64,000 bases of DNA from Epiperipatus broadwayi (taxonomy: Eukaryota > Onychophora > Udeonychophora > Euonychophora > Peripatidae), in NCBI GenBank assembly GCA_028023455.1, contig JAQFVV010012418.1, positions 5,389,244-5,453,243 on the forward strand, written 5' to 3'. The first letter of the stretch is position 1; each line of letters starts with the position of its first letter. The notes under the pieces are model-generated. The model did not search any database. It was not told where the DNA came from and was given only the letters and a program-made list of their open reading frames with translations. Below, one piece after another: positions 53,701-57,840 of the stretch. The translations under genes were made by a program, and so were the position numbers.

Positions 53701-54312
53701 TACTGATGACAAAATTTTAGTTGCAATTAATAAATATGTTGAATATGTATTTTAATTTGGTGAAATTGCAAGTTTTTTTTTTTTGTATGTTGCAAAATGA
53801 TACTATTTTATTTTGTTACCAAAAGCATTCTCTCCCTATCTTCATCAAAAAAAGTTACTCCCATGTGTTTATTATTATTTTCATTGGCATCCTGCCATGC
53901 AGAATAGTTTCTTAGGTCTAAAAAGAAAATATTTCTTTTGTCATAACTCATGTTTTTTCTTACATTTCAAATATATAATTGCAAGTTTTGTAGAAGAAAA
54001 AACATTCTAATGACTTCTAAGAAGCATTTCAATCAGCCAATCAGATATCAGTTAGATCAAACTTCTTATAATTCTGCAAATATACATCATTGTTATATAT
54101 TAACAAATTTACTTTATAAGCACTTTTTTTTTTCAATTTATAAATACATAAATGTTTATTAATTATTTTCTTTTAAATTAAAAAGTATATTTCATTTTAA
54201 GATTTGATATAGACTTCAGATTTATTAATGTTCAAATATATTTATAATATTTATTTATTTTTTTATAGGAAAATCAAAGTCTTCTAAAAAGAAATCTACA
54301 AAAACTAAATGA
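4625..54312 (+). CDS. SNAPC1: SNAPC1 (SNAP43), snRNA-activating protein complex subunit 1; 11 coding exons
   Basis: SNAPC1 is a core subunit of SNAPc, the nuclear factor that binds the proximal sequence element of snRNA promoters for RNA polymerases II and III, together with SNAPC3 and SNAPC4. Coding exons: 4625-4752, 7339-7369, 13539-13667, 22996-23136, 23211-23315, 23399-23520, 25711-25747, 39067-39120, 49922-50069, 50164-50271, 54269-54312. They total 1047 nt, stay in frame across every GT-AG junction and give 348 residues plus TGA. Conserved blocks seen include TDCE near residue 9, MKFGSIFC (36-43), the FCLPPCNFQVRV and GLYLLYSLY stretch of exon 3, YIFRKL and AFHF of exon 4, and a basic SRSRRHR motif (268-274) near the C terminus. 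The start is the ATG at 4625: it leaves the same eight residues before TDC as the human protein. TTTTTTAG directly precedes it, so a 5' noncoding exon upstream is likely. Identity is from remembered family motifs, not a search. Confidence 0.93.
4753..5935 (+). other. SNAPC1 intron 1, first part; no recognisable element
   Basis: Simple AT-rich intron sequence with poly-T runs and a short G-rich patch (near 5420-5440). No coding similarity or paired repeats noticed. Confidence 0.5.
5936..6980 (+). pseudogene. Possible very decayed LINE fragment
   Basis: A broken frame near 5965-6010 reads CFGNDMVFANSAKD, which resembles the FADD block of RTE-like reverse transcriptases. It is followed near 6040-6170 by residues like those after that block. 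Stops are frequent and no tail is defined, so the assignment is tentative. Confidence 0.3.
7339..7369 (+). CDS. SNAPC1: SNAPC1 coding exon 2 (31-nt microexon)
   Basis: Acceptor atttttag and donor gtaaga. The first base completes a cysteine codon split over intron 1, giving FCGK as in the human protein. It ends on a codon boundary. It is too short to be found as an open frame and was recognised only by phase and homology. Confidence 0.9.
7533..8047. mobile_element. Non-autonomous hAT-type DNA transposon (515 bp)
   Basis: Begins cagtggtcttcaaccttt and ends with an imperfect inverse (aagggttgaagatcactcactg). It is flanked by an 8-bp target duplication, ctctaaac (7525-7532) and ctctagac (8048-8055), differing at one base. 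The 8-bp duplication and CAGTGGT-type ends are characteristic of hAT elements. Internally it has several repeats of a gcgg/cctgg/ggtttcgc type and no transposase frame. It lies in SNAPC1 intron 2. Confidence 0.82.
8056..8715 (+). other. Intron 2 sequence, nothing recognised
   Basis: AT-rich sequence without coding frames, paired repeats or RNA-like structures that I could identify. Confidence 0.5.
8716..8949. repeat. Head-to-head inverted pair related to a PLE terminal repeat
   Basis: The ends are inverted copies: agatgtgatgatatgttgaa on the left and the complement of ccaacatattatcacatct on the right. Read on the minus strand, the left arm runs ttaacctgtgttgt, then tagatgatggaaatagttca, which parallels the terminal repeat of the PLE at 42770-43080 (taacctgtttgatgt, then tagatgatggaaatagtcca). 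I infer a small PLE-tail pair with tails outward. Confidence 0.6.
8950..11764 (+). other. Intron 2 sequence, no recognised feature
   Basis: About 2.8 kb of AT-rich sequence. A minus-strand open stretch at 10748-10960 contains CQNCKVTFKSMNQHKSDF, which looks loosely like an old zinc-finger or retroelement remnant, but nothing supports a gene. Confidence 0.4.
11765..13075. repeat. Four-unit palindromic array of hammerhead-containing repeats (minus, minus, plus, plus)
   Basis: Two tandem minus-strand units (about 11765-12162 and 12163-12462, starts 402 bp apart) are followed by two plus-strand units (about 12463-12770 and 12771-13075). Each carries the same modules: tail tgtttagagctattagcatg, a hammerhead-like core, ggatctagtgt, aaatgctga, gaaaatttcagattttcta and gacttgattttcttac. 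The rightmost unit keeps the best ribozyme core. The same family occurs as a single copy at 53200-53560. No protein is encoded. The layout resembles retrozymes or the ribozyme-bearing terminal repeats of PLEs. Confidence 0.75.
12940..12995 (+). ncRNA. Hammerhead ribozyme motif, nearly intact
   Basis: It carries CTGATGA (12954-12960), a stem II hairpin aagc-tatta-gctt, GAAA, then a minimal stem III (ctggt). Stem I is closed by ATCC at 12940 pairing with GGAT at 12995. Compared with the copies at 53296 and 56668, one base at the cleavage position (C17) is missing, so activity is doubtful. Type I topology. Confidence 0.6.
13076..13538 (+). other. End of intron 2
   Basis: AT-rich intron leading to a good polypyrimidine tract before exon 3. 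Its first 30 bases (gatgtatgacttgatttt) look like the beginning of a further truncated array unit. Confidence 0.45.
13539..13667 (+). CDS. SNAPC1: SNAPC1 coding exon 3
   Basis: 43 whole codons (residues 54-96), acceptor tatctag, donor gttagt. The stretch FCLPPCNFQVRVAGLYLLY aligns to the most conserved part of vertebrate SNAPC1, where the equivalent reads FLPPYTFQIRV followed by GALYLLYGLY. Confidence 0.95.
14150..16540 (+). pseudogene. Decayed Jockey-clade LINE (RT and C-terminal zinc motif)
   Basis: Frames broken by many stops follow the usual order of Jockey-like polymerases: end of the endonuclease region (near 14290-14400); an RT stretch with KTINLLDKMF (near 15297-15330); the catalytic box YVED at 15481-15492 where YADD is expected; then LNIIFFNSNLKYDPTLCYIT and ILDHSLTYFPHLS with NNLEKLAGT (15660-15810), very like the PTPKYLGVTLD and LTY..HL..KLAGT blocks of this clade. 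A C-terminal CKCRKIQTMDHIINDC motif (16352-16399) matches its cysteine-histidine tail. The mutated box and stops show it is dead. It lies in SNAPC1 intron 3. Confidence 0.85.
16541..17700 (+). other. Intron 3 sequence, nothing recognised
   Basis: AT-rich, without coding similarity or paired repeats noticed. Confidence 0.5.
17701..17787. repeat. (AT)n microsatellite, 87 bp
   Basis: An uninterrupted alternating AT run. It is perfectly self-complementary, so its assembled length may be unreliable. Confidence 0.98.
17788..19789 (+). other. Intron 3 sequence, nothing recognised
   Basis: AT-rich intron without a supported feature. Confidence 0.5.
19790..20165 (+). pseudogene. LINE reverse-transcriptase fragment with FVDD box
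   Basis: A short frame reads IAFVDDVMIIYKS, with the FVDD box at 20005-20016. This is the catalytic motif context of a non-LTR reverse transcriptase, followed by residues compatible with the thumb start (FEKLNMSL, SAIKQMHLG). The surroundings are too decayed to define ends or clade; a Jockey-like source is possible. Confidence 0.5.
20166..21499 (+). other. Intron 3 sequence, possibly more of the decayed LINE
   Basis: No clear block beyond the FVDD fragment. A short direct repeat (cttcttcattgcataatagttttac type) occurs near 20315-20370. Confidence 0.35.
21500..22130 (-). mobile_element. PLE 3' part, minus-strand arm of an inverted pair
   Basis: Read on the minus strand it is a decayed copy of the plus-strand PLE at 22250-22945: a GIY-YIG region (about 22030 down to 21700, beginning LESH-Y-IP), then the tail with a hammerhead motif and an end resembling the right copy (ccagaaataatatta against ctggaaataataat). 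Stops and frameshifts make it non-coding. Its tail points left, out of the pair. Confidence 0.8.
21543..21600 (-). ncRNA. Hammerhead-like ribozyme motif in PLE tail
   Basis: On the minus strand: stem I strand agct, CTGAGGA (complement of 21578-21584), stem II agtac paired with gtact around ttgttatt, GAAA (complement of 21555-21558), then catc and agct, which closes stem I. All core residues are present. Stem III is minimal, as known for PLE-borne hammerheads, and one stem II base is bulged, so activity is uncertain. Confidence 0.6.
22250..22945 (+). mobile_element. PLE 3' part, plus-strand arm, with GIY-YIG frame
   Basis: It carries the end of the PLE polyprotein followed by an outward tail. 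The copy of the hammerhead motif here (22850-22895) has CTAAGGA in place of CTGAGGA, which breaks an essential core base, while stem II (agtac/gtact) and GAAA are kept. Confidence 0.82.
22416..22841 (+). pseudogene. GIY-YIG endonuclease domain of a Penelope-like element
   Basis: The frame has VYKIP and DLYIGQTNRRIN, the paired GIY and YIG motifs, followed by RKEEH, SLAIYSHIKLTNHDINF, HILAKI and LISEAMEIFKRP, the order seen in PLE endonucleases. The upstream frame (22250-22415) reads IKTVLPCIKRATDKIDNVLKK, the usual RT-to-endonuclease linker. The usual cysteines around the GIY motif are only partly kept. The RT domain is absent, so this is a 5'-truncated copy. In the living element this domain nicks the target for reverse transcription. 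Confidence 0.85.
22996..23136 (+). CDS. SNAPC1: SNAPC1 coding exon 4
   Basis: 47 whole codons (residues 97-143), acceptor ctccctag, donor gtacgt. It begins IRVTISQW and contains YIFRKL and AFHF, matching human IRVALKDW, YIFRKL and AFHF. It follows a 9.3-kb, repeat-filled intron and is separated from exon 5 by only 74 nt. Confidence 0.95.
23211..23315 (+). CDS. SNAPC1: SNAPC1 coding exon 5
   Basis: 35 whole codons (residues 144-178), acceptor ttgtttctag, donor gtaagt. It encodes a hydrophilic segment ending DLIDKDGLE, comparable in place to the human stretch before EEMLNVHDHYQNMK. Introns on both sides are very short (74 and 83 nt), unlike the rest of the gene. Confidence 0.93.
23399..23520 (+). 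CDS. SNAPC1: SNAPC1 coding exon 6
   Basis: 40 codons plus two bases (residues 179-218 and part of 219), acceptor ttttacag, donor gtaagt. It contains IHQHYYKMK, aligning with human VHDHYQNMK, and ends in SSYLVK. Confidence 0.93.
23521..25710 (+). other. SNAPC1 intron 6, nothing recognised
   Basis: AT-rich sequence. Open stretches at 24384-24832 lack similarity and codon bias and look like chance frames. Confidence 0.5.
25711..25747 (+). CDS. SNAPC1: SNAPC1 coding exon 7 (37-nt microexon)
   Basis: Acceptor tttttaatag, donor gtaagc. Its first base completes the lysine codon split by intron 6 and it reads SVESLEKKKTAK, a lysine-rich linker. It ends on a codon boundary. Sequence conservation is weak here, so support comes mainly from phase and splice sites. 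Confidence 0.75.
25748..25960 (+). other. Start of SNAPC1 intron 7
   Basis: AT-rich. An open frame continues through the exon 7 donor but has no similarity. Confidence 0.4.
25961..26380. repeat. GC-richer island, probably an unclassified transposable element
   Basis: About 400 bp with clearly higher GC than its surroundings (for example ttacctcgaatcggccctag). No frame, terminal repeat or polymerase III boxes were identified. Base composition alone suggests inserted DNA. Confidence 0.35.
26381..32118 (+). other. Intron 7 interior, no supported feature
   Basis: About 5.7 kb of extremely AT-rich DNA with poly-A and poly-T runs. No coding blocks or clear repeats were found. A few related phrases (catgattatgatttcagattagaa type, near 27480, 27950 and 28330) hint at old repeat copies. 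Confidence 0.4.
32119..32659. mobile_element. Fold-back element with near-identical 116-bp inverted arms
   Basis: The left arm (about 32119-32236, starting aatagacagggtatgagcac) is the almost perfect inverse of the right arm (about 32543-32659). They differ at only a couple of bases, so the copy is young. About 300 bp of non-coding sequence lies between. The phrase ttttaaactatt occurs just left (32064-32075) and directly right (32661-32672), a possible but displaced target duplication. Confidence 0.85.
32660..33672 (+). other. Intron 7 sequence, nothing recognised
   Basis: AT-rich, no supported feature. Confidence 0.5.
33673..34919. mobile_element. Non-autonomous DNA element with long inverted ends (1.25 kb)
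   Basis: The left end ttggtactgtcctattag and the complement of the right end agtaccaa match over about 70 bp, including hairpin-forming tatttatgtgcttttgcata. The internal part at 34565-34850 recurs at 40670-40905. No transposase was identified. An open minus-strand frame (34517-34762) is shared in part with the second copy (LQICMSKELAYKS) but resembles no family I know. Confidence 0.65.
35034..35545. mobile_element. Inverted-repeat element with arms of about 150-190 bp
   Basis: The left arm (35034-35220) and right arm (35393-35545) are inverse copies, containing tactgaccatgcttatatca and the complement. The spacer is about 170 bp. No protein is encoded. Flanks resembling ttaaagag on both sides could be part of the arms. 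Confidence 0.65.
35574..36200. mobile_element. PLE fragment with inverted tail copies
   Basis: The left arm (35574-35695) and right arm (36045-36200) are inverse copies (tatatcatattcatggcata and complement; tattcaatttaaat; cccatttctttgaaatgggt). Between them lies a minus-strand GIY-YIG remnant. As in the other PLE pairs here, the minus-strand tail points left and the plus-strand tail points right. Confidence 0.65.
35694..35960 (-). pseudogene. GIY-YIG endonuclease remnant of a PLE
   Basis: The minus-strand frame reads AYCGESRANLSMRCSQH, which fits the second half of the GIY-YIG motif (YIGE-S-R-L--R--EH) with Ile replaced by Cys. It is followed by IFTDNKQKTGHRF and KEACAIIAG, which fit the NH/H-I-F and K-E--EI blocks. 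Short and degenerate; a fragment rather than a functional gene. Confidence 0.55.
36141..38326 (+). repeat. Recent 1.09-kb tandem duplication
   Basis: Unit 1 (36141-37229) and unit 2 (37230-38326) begin actgatataatgaaccattt and end caatccaaacagtactg. They are nearly identical, differing by scattered substitutions and a few single-base length changes in homopolymers. The unit contains 220 bp of flank, the left inverted end of the long-TIR element and GT-rich sequence. Short direct homology (actg) at the joint suggests unequal exchange or replication slippage. Confidence 0.92.
36363..38960. mobile_element. Second long-inverted-repeat DNA element, internally duplicated
   Basis: The left end ggtaccctgctattagcag (36363) pairs with the complement of the right end ctgctaatagacgagtacc (38942-38960) for about 50 bp, continuing into cttgatggcgctgtttct. 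The ends are related to those of the element at 33673-34919. The left end is present twice because of the tandem duplication. Confidence 0.65.
38270..38790 (+). repeat. Degenerate tandem repeat, period about 125 bp
   Basis: The phrase attagaagaataacgt followed by aatttggaaat recurs near 38280, 38422, 38548, 38670 and 38738, each after a T-rich gttttgggtt block. Related phrases occur near 37030 and 37190 inside the tandem duplication, so the repeat is part of the same element. Confidence 0.65.
39067..39120 (+). CDS. SNAPC1: SNAPC1 coding exon 8 (54 nt)
   Basis: 18 whole codons (residues 232-249) reading IRLPGQPLDLPTEEENEQ, donor gtaaga. The acceptor is atttttaaag, with a poor pyrimidine tract. 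Splicing exon 7 directly to exon 9 would also keep frame, so this exon could be optional. The acidic linker fits the poorly conserved middle of the protein. Confidence 0.65.
39121..40664 (+). other. SNAPC1 intron 8, first part; nothing recognised
   Basis: AT-rich sequence without coding similarity. The minus-strand open stretch at 39644-39904 is low-complexity and not credible. Confidence 0.5.
40670..41130. mobile_element. Truncated copy of the long-inverted-repeat element with hairpin modules
   Basis: 40670-40905 is a diverged copy of 34570-34830. It is followed by three successive hairpin-like modules near 40919, 40993 and 41050, each with the pattern aaacagc, then a tttctgtgctttt stem-loop, then aaataa and cgccatca. 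The right inverted end is present; the left end is missing. Confidence 0.65.
41131..41888 (+). other. Intron 8 sequence, nothing recognised
   Basis: AT-rich and without supported features. Confidence 0.45.
41889..42600 (-). mobile_element. Inverted PLE fragment (5' coding part joined to terminal repeat)
   Basis: Read on the minus strand from 42600, it matches the + copy from about 43310 to 43920 (SNNVECFLKNKL, DEDLMRVYRAV, SYSTLHGNIKECQKKKLANLHG). It then jumps at about 41993 to the end of the PLE terminal repeat (tgtttgatgtgctattac). It is therefore an internally deleted copy in head-to-head orientation with the next element, tail outward. Confidence 0.82.
42775..43080 (+). repeat. PLE terminal repeat (left copy)
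   Basis: Contains in order a tRNA-like stretch (ggcaagatggctcagttggt, then gggtccagttttgaatccc), a hammerhead-like core, taacctgtttgatgtgctat and atgatggaaatagtccaata. It matches the right copy at 47338-47668, with a shortened tRNA-like part. Confidence 0.85.
42867..42910 (+). ncRNA. Hammerhead-like core in PLE terminal repeat
   Basis: CTGAAGA at 42867-42873, a stem II of agagg (42874-42878) with cctct (42890-42894), and GAAA at 42896-42899. The following bases (tgttg) are a decayed form of the C-G-U-C typical after GAAA in PLE hammerheads, and stem I is weak, so this copy is probably inactive. Confidence 0.5.
43008..47310 (+). pseudogene. PLE polyprotein: reverse transcriptase plus GIY-YIG endonuclease, broken
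   Basis: The N-terminal domain is open from 43008 to 43361, then frames are broken. RT blocks are recognisable: LPQVHKDHIPLRPIVSSRDS (about 43996-44056), QGMTMGSLSSPLISNIYMEE (44389-44450), the catalytic box YLDD (44502-44513) in CYLDDTFVVWPHG, and KLAFLDVLV followed by KTTVYRKPTH. After the inserted LTR-type sequence the frame resumes with WNRAKEVCSE, and the GIY-YIG domain follows with YEIPCECG and RTYIGET (about 46970-47020), then a frameshift. The C-terminal block KPLINFALRKKW lies at 47250-47285. The catalytic residues of the RT box are kept, but stops, shifts and the insertion prevent a full product. Confidence 0.85.
44770..46644. mobile_element. LTR-type insertion (probable solo LTR, about 1.87 kb) inside the PLE
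   Basis: Begins tgtattcgcccgaccgg and ends ccgttaca, with ctat on both sides (44766-44769 and 46645-46648). The duplication can also be read as 6 bp, cactat. Removing the insert and one duplicate restores the PLE frame exactly, which proves insertion. TG...CA ends with a 4-6 bp duplication fit LTR retrotransposons. No gag or pol frame is inside, so a solo LTR is the simplest reading. Base composition is richer in GC than the surroundings. Confidence 0.75.
47338..47668 (+). repeat. PLE terminal repeat (right copy) with tRNA-like module
   Basis: It holds an almost complete tRNA-like sequence at 47349-47430 with a good A box (tggctcagttggttagagc) and B box (ggtttgaatcc). The anticodon arm is expanded, and the taagggtccaggtttgaatc stretch recalls tRNA-Lys. 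A decayed hammerhead core follows (CTGAAGA kept, GAAA changed to AAAA, about 47458-47495). It ends inside the duplicated first codons of the PLE frame. Confidence 0.82.
47669..49921 (+). other. End of SNAPC1 intron 8, nothing recognised
   Basis: AT-rich intron with poly-T tracts, leading to the exon 9 acceptor. Confidence 0.5.
49922..50069 (+). CDS. SNAPC1: SNAPC1 coding exon 9 (basic nuclear-localisation block)
   Basis: 49 codons plus one base, acceptor ttttaatttag, donor gtataa. It is rich in Lys and Arg and contains SRSRRHREI, which matches human SKSRRHRQV, the best conserved motif of the C-terminal half. A KKKKK-like run follows. Probably a nuclear localisation or nucleic-acid-contacting tail. 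Confidence 0.88.
50164..50271 (+). CDS. SNAPC1: SNAPC1 coding exon 10 (acidic tail)
   Basis: It completes an alanine codon, adds 35 codons and ends in phase 1. Acceptor ttatatag, donor gtatca. ALNMPIIVPSSEE corresponds to the human LSLSMPVITEEEE motif. Intron 9, before it, is only 94 nt. Confidence 0.85.
50272..53190 (+). other. SNAPC1 intron 10, first part; nothing recognised
   Basis: AT-rich, without supported features. The open frame running on past exon 10 is chance. Confidence 0.5.
53200..53560 (-). mobile_element. Single hammerhead-bearing repeat, same family as the 11765-13075 array
   Basis: On the minus strand it shares the modules agtttgtttagagc, the ribozyme, taagcttaagttggtttt, cagatcttcttcttg and tcagacccatatga with the array units. 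It exists as one monomer of about 360 bp with no inverted partner and keeps the best ribozyme of the family. Confidence 0.78.
53296..53351 (-). ncRNA. Hammerhead ribozyme, type I, apparently intact
   Basis: Read on the minus strand: outer stem I gtccc paired with gggac, internal loop aac/tg, inner stem I tcctca with tggaga (one mismatch, one wobble), CTGAAGA, stem II gacc-cata-ggtc (four pairs), GAAA, minimal stem III c-cg-g closing to A-U, and the cleavage triplet GTC. Every residue of the conserved core is present and in order. The short stem III is typical of hammerheads in PLEs and animal retrozymes. Confidence 0.85.
54269..54312 (+). CDS. SNAPC1: SNAPC1 terminal coding exon 11
   Basis: Acceptor ttttttatag. 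It reads GKSKSSKKKSTKTK and then TGA at 54310-54312, a short basic tail. The phase agrees with exon 10. No other downstream continuation was seen. Confidence 0.82.
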
Positions 54313-54373
54313 TTTTGTATTGAAATTATATATTTTGTTTTAAATGGATAAAAAGTGTATATTTTCTTTTGTA

Positions 54374-54379
54374 AATAAA
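54374..54379 (+). promoter_or_regulatory. AATAAA polyadenylation signal of SNAPC1
   Basis: Canonical hexamer about 60 nt after the SNAPC1 stop codon. A second AATAAA lies at 54434-54439, so the 3' UTR is probably only 100-180 nt long. In DNA this AT-rich, chance hexamers are common. Confidence 0.5.
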
Positions 54380-54479
54380 TCACTGTGTTTATATATGTAA
54401 ATGAGTTAAATACATATTGATATTTAATATAAAAATAAAACATAAAATTGCAATATTAACAATAAAATACAATTAACAT

Positions 54480-54734
54480 AATACAAACCCAATTAAGGAA
54501 ATTCAGAATGTAAGTCACTTCTCAATCCTGAGCATTCACATTATTCAATTTATGATAGACCTTTTCATGGTTATTGGCTACTCTTCAAATGAAGCTCAGA
54601 AACTCAAAAATATCTAGATATACTAGATATTTTATATAAAATCTCCTTGGATATCCAAAATGCACAACATAATGAAATGTCACTAAAAGTAGATTAACTT
54701 ACATATGAGTGCATAATCTTAAATATATACACAA
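54480..54734 (+). other. Spacer after SNAPC1, nothing recognised
   Basis: AT-rich 3' flank. Confidence 0.4.
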
Positions 54735-56365
54735 AATGATTAATTGTAATAGGACGATATATATACATGTATGTAAAATACATACACAGTAATTTAAAAA
54801 TTTAGCTTCTTAGGAATAGTAAACTTAAATTAAAATTGTATTATGTGATCAGAAAAGATTAATTTCTAAGTAGATGAAAAGAGCAATTAATTAAAATCTT
54901 TGGAGGTAACTAATGAAATTCTTTCAGTAAAAATATATACTGTTAATAATTAAATGATTGTGAGTACCTGAGCCATTCATTGATAAATCTACAAATCCAA
55001 AAATAACTTTTTAGTAGAACTTAGTAGAAATAAAATTATTGGGTCCAGGATGTATCTCGAATAAATGAAATAATTACCTTATTGGTGGGATCTGAAAGAA
55101 GAACCAACCAGAAGAGTACTTGAGCAATCAATTGATAGAAGCCAAATGAGAAAAAGAAATGAACACTTACTATTGGAAGCTTCTGATATGCAAATGAACA
55201 TTTAATCTCAATACTGAATGTCACTGTATGTATCTTAAATGTCCAGTGCGGAGAGATTTGTTCCAAAAGTGCCGAAGTAAGTCAAAGGACTTTAAGAGGT
55301 CATATAGATCATTATTATTTATATTTTGCCTACAACTCTATACACCTGGGTCTCGTTTTATGTGGATTATTTTAGTGCGATTTTGAAGTTATGTGATTCA
55401 TGTTTCTTTTTAATATTTCACTTTATTTATTAGATATCAAGAAATTTAAATTATTAATAACATTTTCATTTGAAATACTTATATTTTGAAAAAAAAAAAA
55501 ACATTATATTAGCAGCTAATGTGAATATGGCCTGAAGCTGTATTTAGAATTCTAGCTTCTATGTAAATAACCTATTTATACTAATGAGTAAATAATAATA
55601 ATAGATTTATACATACATATAAAAATATCACTAAATATTCAAAAAAATTAAACTTTTAAAACGTATATTTTGTTATATATAATAGAAATAAATAATCTTA
55701 GATTTTTAAAATAAAAAATGAAGATTTTATAAACTGAAAATAATCTTTCCAATGATAATGTATAATCTTTTTGTTTTGATTTGGATCTCATTTTTTTAAT
55801 ATAGAAACAGAAAACCATTAACACAGCATAAGACTGAAAGTGGTGCTAGTTGCACATCACAAATAAAAATAAAGTGGCTAACAGGTTTCTCTGGGCATAA
55901 TTGCTGAGAGATTCTTGACTTCGTTTAAGGAGAAGCTACAATACATCACATCGAATCTGATTTCTTTCCAGTTTACAAATGAATACTAGCAGTAATGATT
56001 AAAATATGTATGAAAAATGTAAAATTAAATATTGTAGTTAATAAAAAAAGTTTGTCTTGGATTAATTTTTTTCAAATATTTGAAATTTTTTATTAGTCAT
56101 ACTTTATTTGCTTATTTTTTTAATGTGAATTTTAAAGTAATTTTTTTTTATTGCTTTGCTTTTATGCGAATTCTGAAAATTACAGACCCTATCCCCCATT
56201 TTTCAAGGTAAGTCATCTATATTTGTGTGATTTTTTTTAATGCGGGTTTTCTGTGGAACCTATCTACCGCATAAAATGAGACCCTGGTGTATATATATTG
56301 TTAAATTGTACGTCTGTTAATTAGTAATATAAACCTCTGATATATATTAAATACTAAATTGGTAA
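54735..56365 (+). repeat. Duplicated segment, copy 1 (with DNA-element insertion)
   Basis: Matches 58190-59040 in order. Shared phrases include gtaataggacgat, ggtccaggatgtatctcgaa, caatcaattgatagaag and ttaaatactaaatt. Copy 1 contains an extra 947-bp element (55343-56289) that copy 2 lacks, and lacks the SINE of copy 2. The repeated unit itself may be an old transposon of unknown class. Confidence 0.82.
55343..56289. mobile_element. Non-autonomous DNA transposon with 23-bp inverted ends (Tigger/pogo-like)
   Basis: The left end cacctgggtctcgttttatg and the complement of the right end cataaaatgagaccctggtg match at 20 of 23 positions, with tata at both edges (55339-55342 and 56290-56293), consistent with a TA target duplication. 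The uninterrupted site is visible at about 58957-58985. No transposase frame. The terminal phrase with ttttatgcgg resembles Tigger-type ends, which is a tentative classification. Confidence 0.8.
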
Positions 56366-56524
56366 AAGGAAAATACACAGAGAAAAGATAGTTTTTTAAA
56401 TAATATTTAGCTTTATTACTGCTATATATTATTTTAAAAAATTACTTTTCTGTTATGTTAGCTCAGAAAAGAAAATTAGTAACAATTACATACTAAATTT
56501 TAACTATATTAAGTCAATAAACAT
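56366..56524 (+). other. Short spacer
   Basis: AT-rich, no feature. Confidence 0.4.
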
Positions 56525-57840
56525 CTCATGATCACCATTTCTTATGCTTGCTTATCATTGTTATTAAAACAGGCAAATCTCACCATACAGTATTGCCAGT
56601 CTGCAAAACAGAGTAATCAATGGATGCCCGAAGGCTTGTGCATAAAATCCCCATCTAATGCCTACTCATCCAATATCTCCAGACTAGTTTCTGGCTTGTG
56701 GCCTTCATCAGTGAGGAGCCTTGGATCTGAGAGCACTACACCTAGATCTTAGGATCTAATGCAACCCTCCAGCAGACACCTTTTTTCTCTACTTAACTAC
56801 AAAACTATGAGTCTTAAATTGAAAACACAATATTTCAATCCAAACTCATTGGCTTTTATAGTCATATAGGTCTGAACTCAGTTCAATACCCATACATTTT
56901 TGGTGTCTTTGGTTTTTTAATAACCATAGCCACCATTATCCTATTAGGCAGGACTGGTTTTAAGCCAATAAACATCACATAATTACCATTTCTTATGCTT
57001 GCTTATAACTTATTTAAAAAAACTCTCCATACAGTAGTCTGCAAGCCAGAGTAATCAATGGATTCCAGAAGGTATAAAATCCCCATCTAGTGGCTATTCA
57101 TCCAATATCCCCAGACTAGTTTCCTGCCTAATAAGATAGTGGTGACTATAGTTATTAAAGAACCAAAGACACCAAAAATGTATGGGTATTGAACTGAGTT
57201 CAGACCTATATGACTATATAAGCTAATGAGCTTGGATTGAAAATCTTATGTTTTCAAAAAGTAGAGATAAAAGATGGCTGCTGGAGGCTTGCATTAAATC
57301 CTAAGATCTAGGTGTAGTGCTCCACTGATGAAGCCACAAGCTAGAAACTAGGGGATATTGGATGAGTAGGCACTAGATGGGGATTTTATGCACAAACCTT
57401 TTGGTATCCATTGATTACTCTGGATTGCAGAGTGGCAATATTGTATGGAGCGTTTTACCTGTTTTAATAACAGGTATTAGAAAGCATAAGAAATGTTTAT
57501 GTTTATTGGCTTAAAACCAATCCTGCCTAATAGGATAGTGGTGGCTATGATTATTAATGAATCAAAGATACCAAAATGTATGACTAAACTGAGTTCAGAC
57601 CTATATGACTATATAAGCTAATGAGCTTGGATTGAAAATATTGTGTTTTCAATTTTAAGACTCATAGTTTTGTAGTTGAGATAAAAGGTGACTTCTAAAG
57701 AGTTGCATTAGATCCTAAGATCTAGGTGCAGTGCTCTCAGATACAAGGCTCCTCACTGACGAAGGCCACAGCACTAGATGGGGATTTTATGCACAAGCCT
57801 TCTGACATCCATTGGCTACTCTGGCTTGCAGAATGGCTGT
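56525..57840. repeat. Second four-unit palindromic hammerhead array (minus, minus, plus, plus)
   Basis: Units at about 56525-56980 and 56981-57120 on the minus strand, then 57121-57531 and 57532-57840 on the plus strand. Starts are 451 bp (minus pair) and 409 bp (plus pair) apart. Shared modules include ccatttcttatgcttgctta, the ribozyme, cctaagatctaggtg, gagctt-ggattgaaaa, gactcatagttttgtagttg and cctgcctaataggatagtgg. It is a distinct but related family to the 11765-13075 array, sharing catat-ggtctgaa and ribozyme position. No protein frame. Confidence 0.82.
56668..56726 (-). ncRNA. Hammerhead ribozyme, type I, nearly intact
   Basis: On the minus strand: outer stem I atccaa paired with ttggat (six pairs), internal loop, inner stem I tcctca with tggaga, CTGATGA, stem II ggc-cacaa-gcc, GAAA, minimal stem III, and cleavage triplet GTC. 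The pair next to the core in stem II is A-A instead of G-C, which may weaken it. The plus-strand copies at about 57320-57350 and 57755-57775 have lost core residues. Confidence 0.8.
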
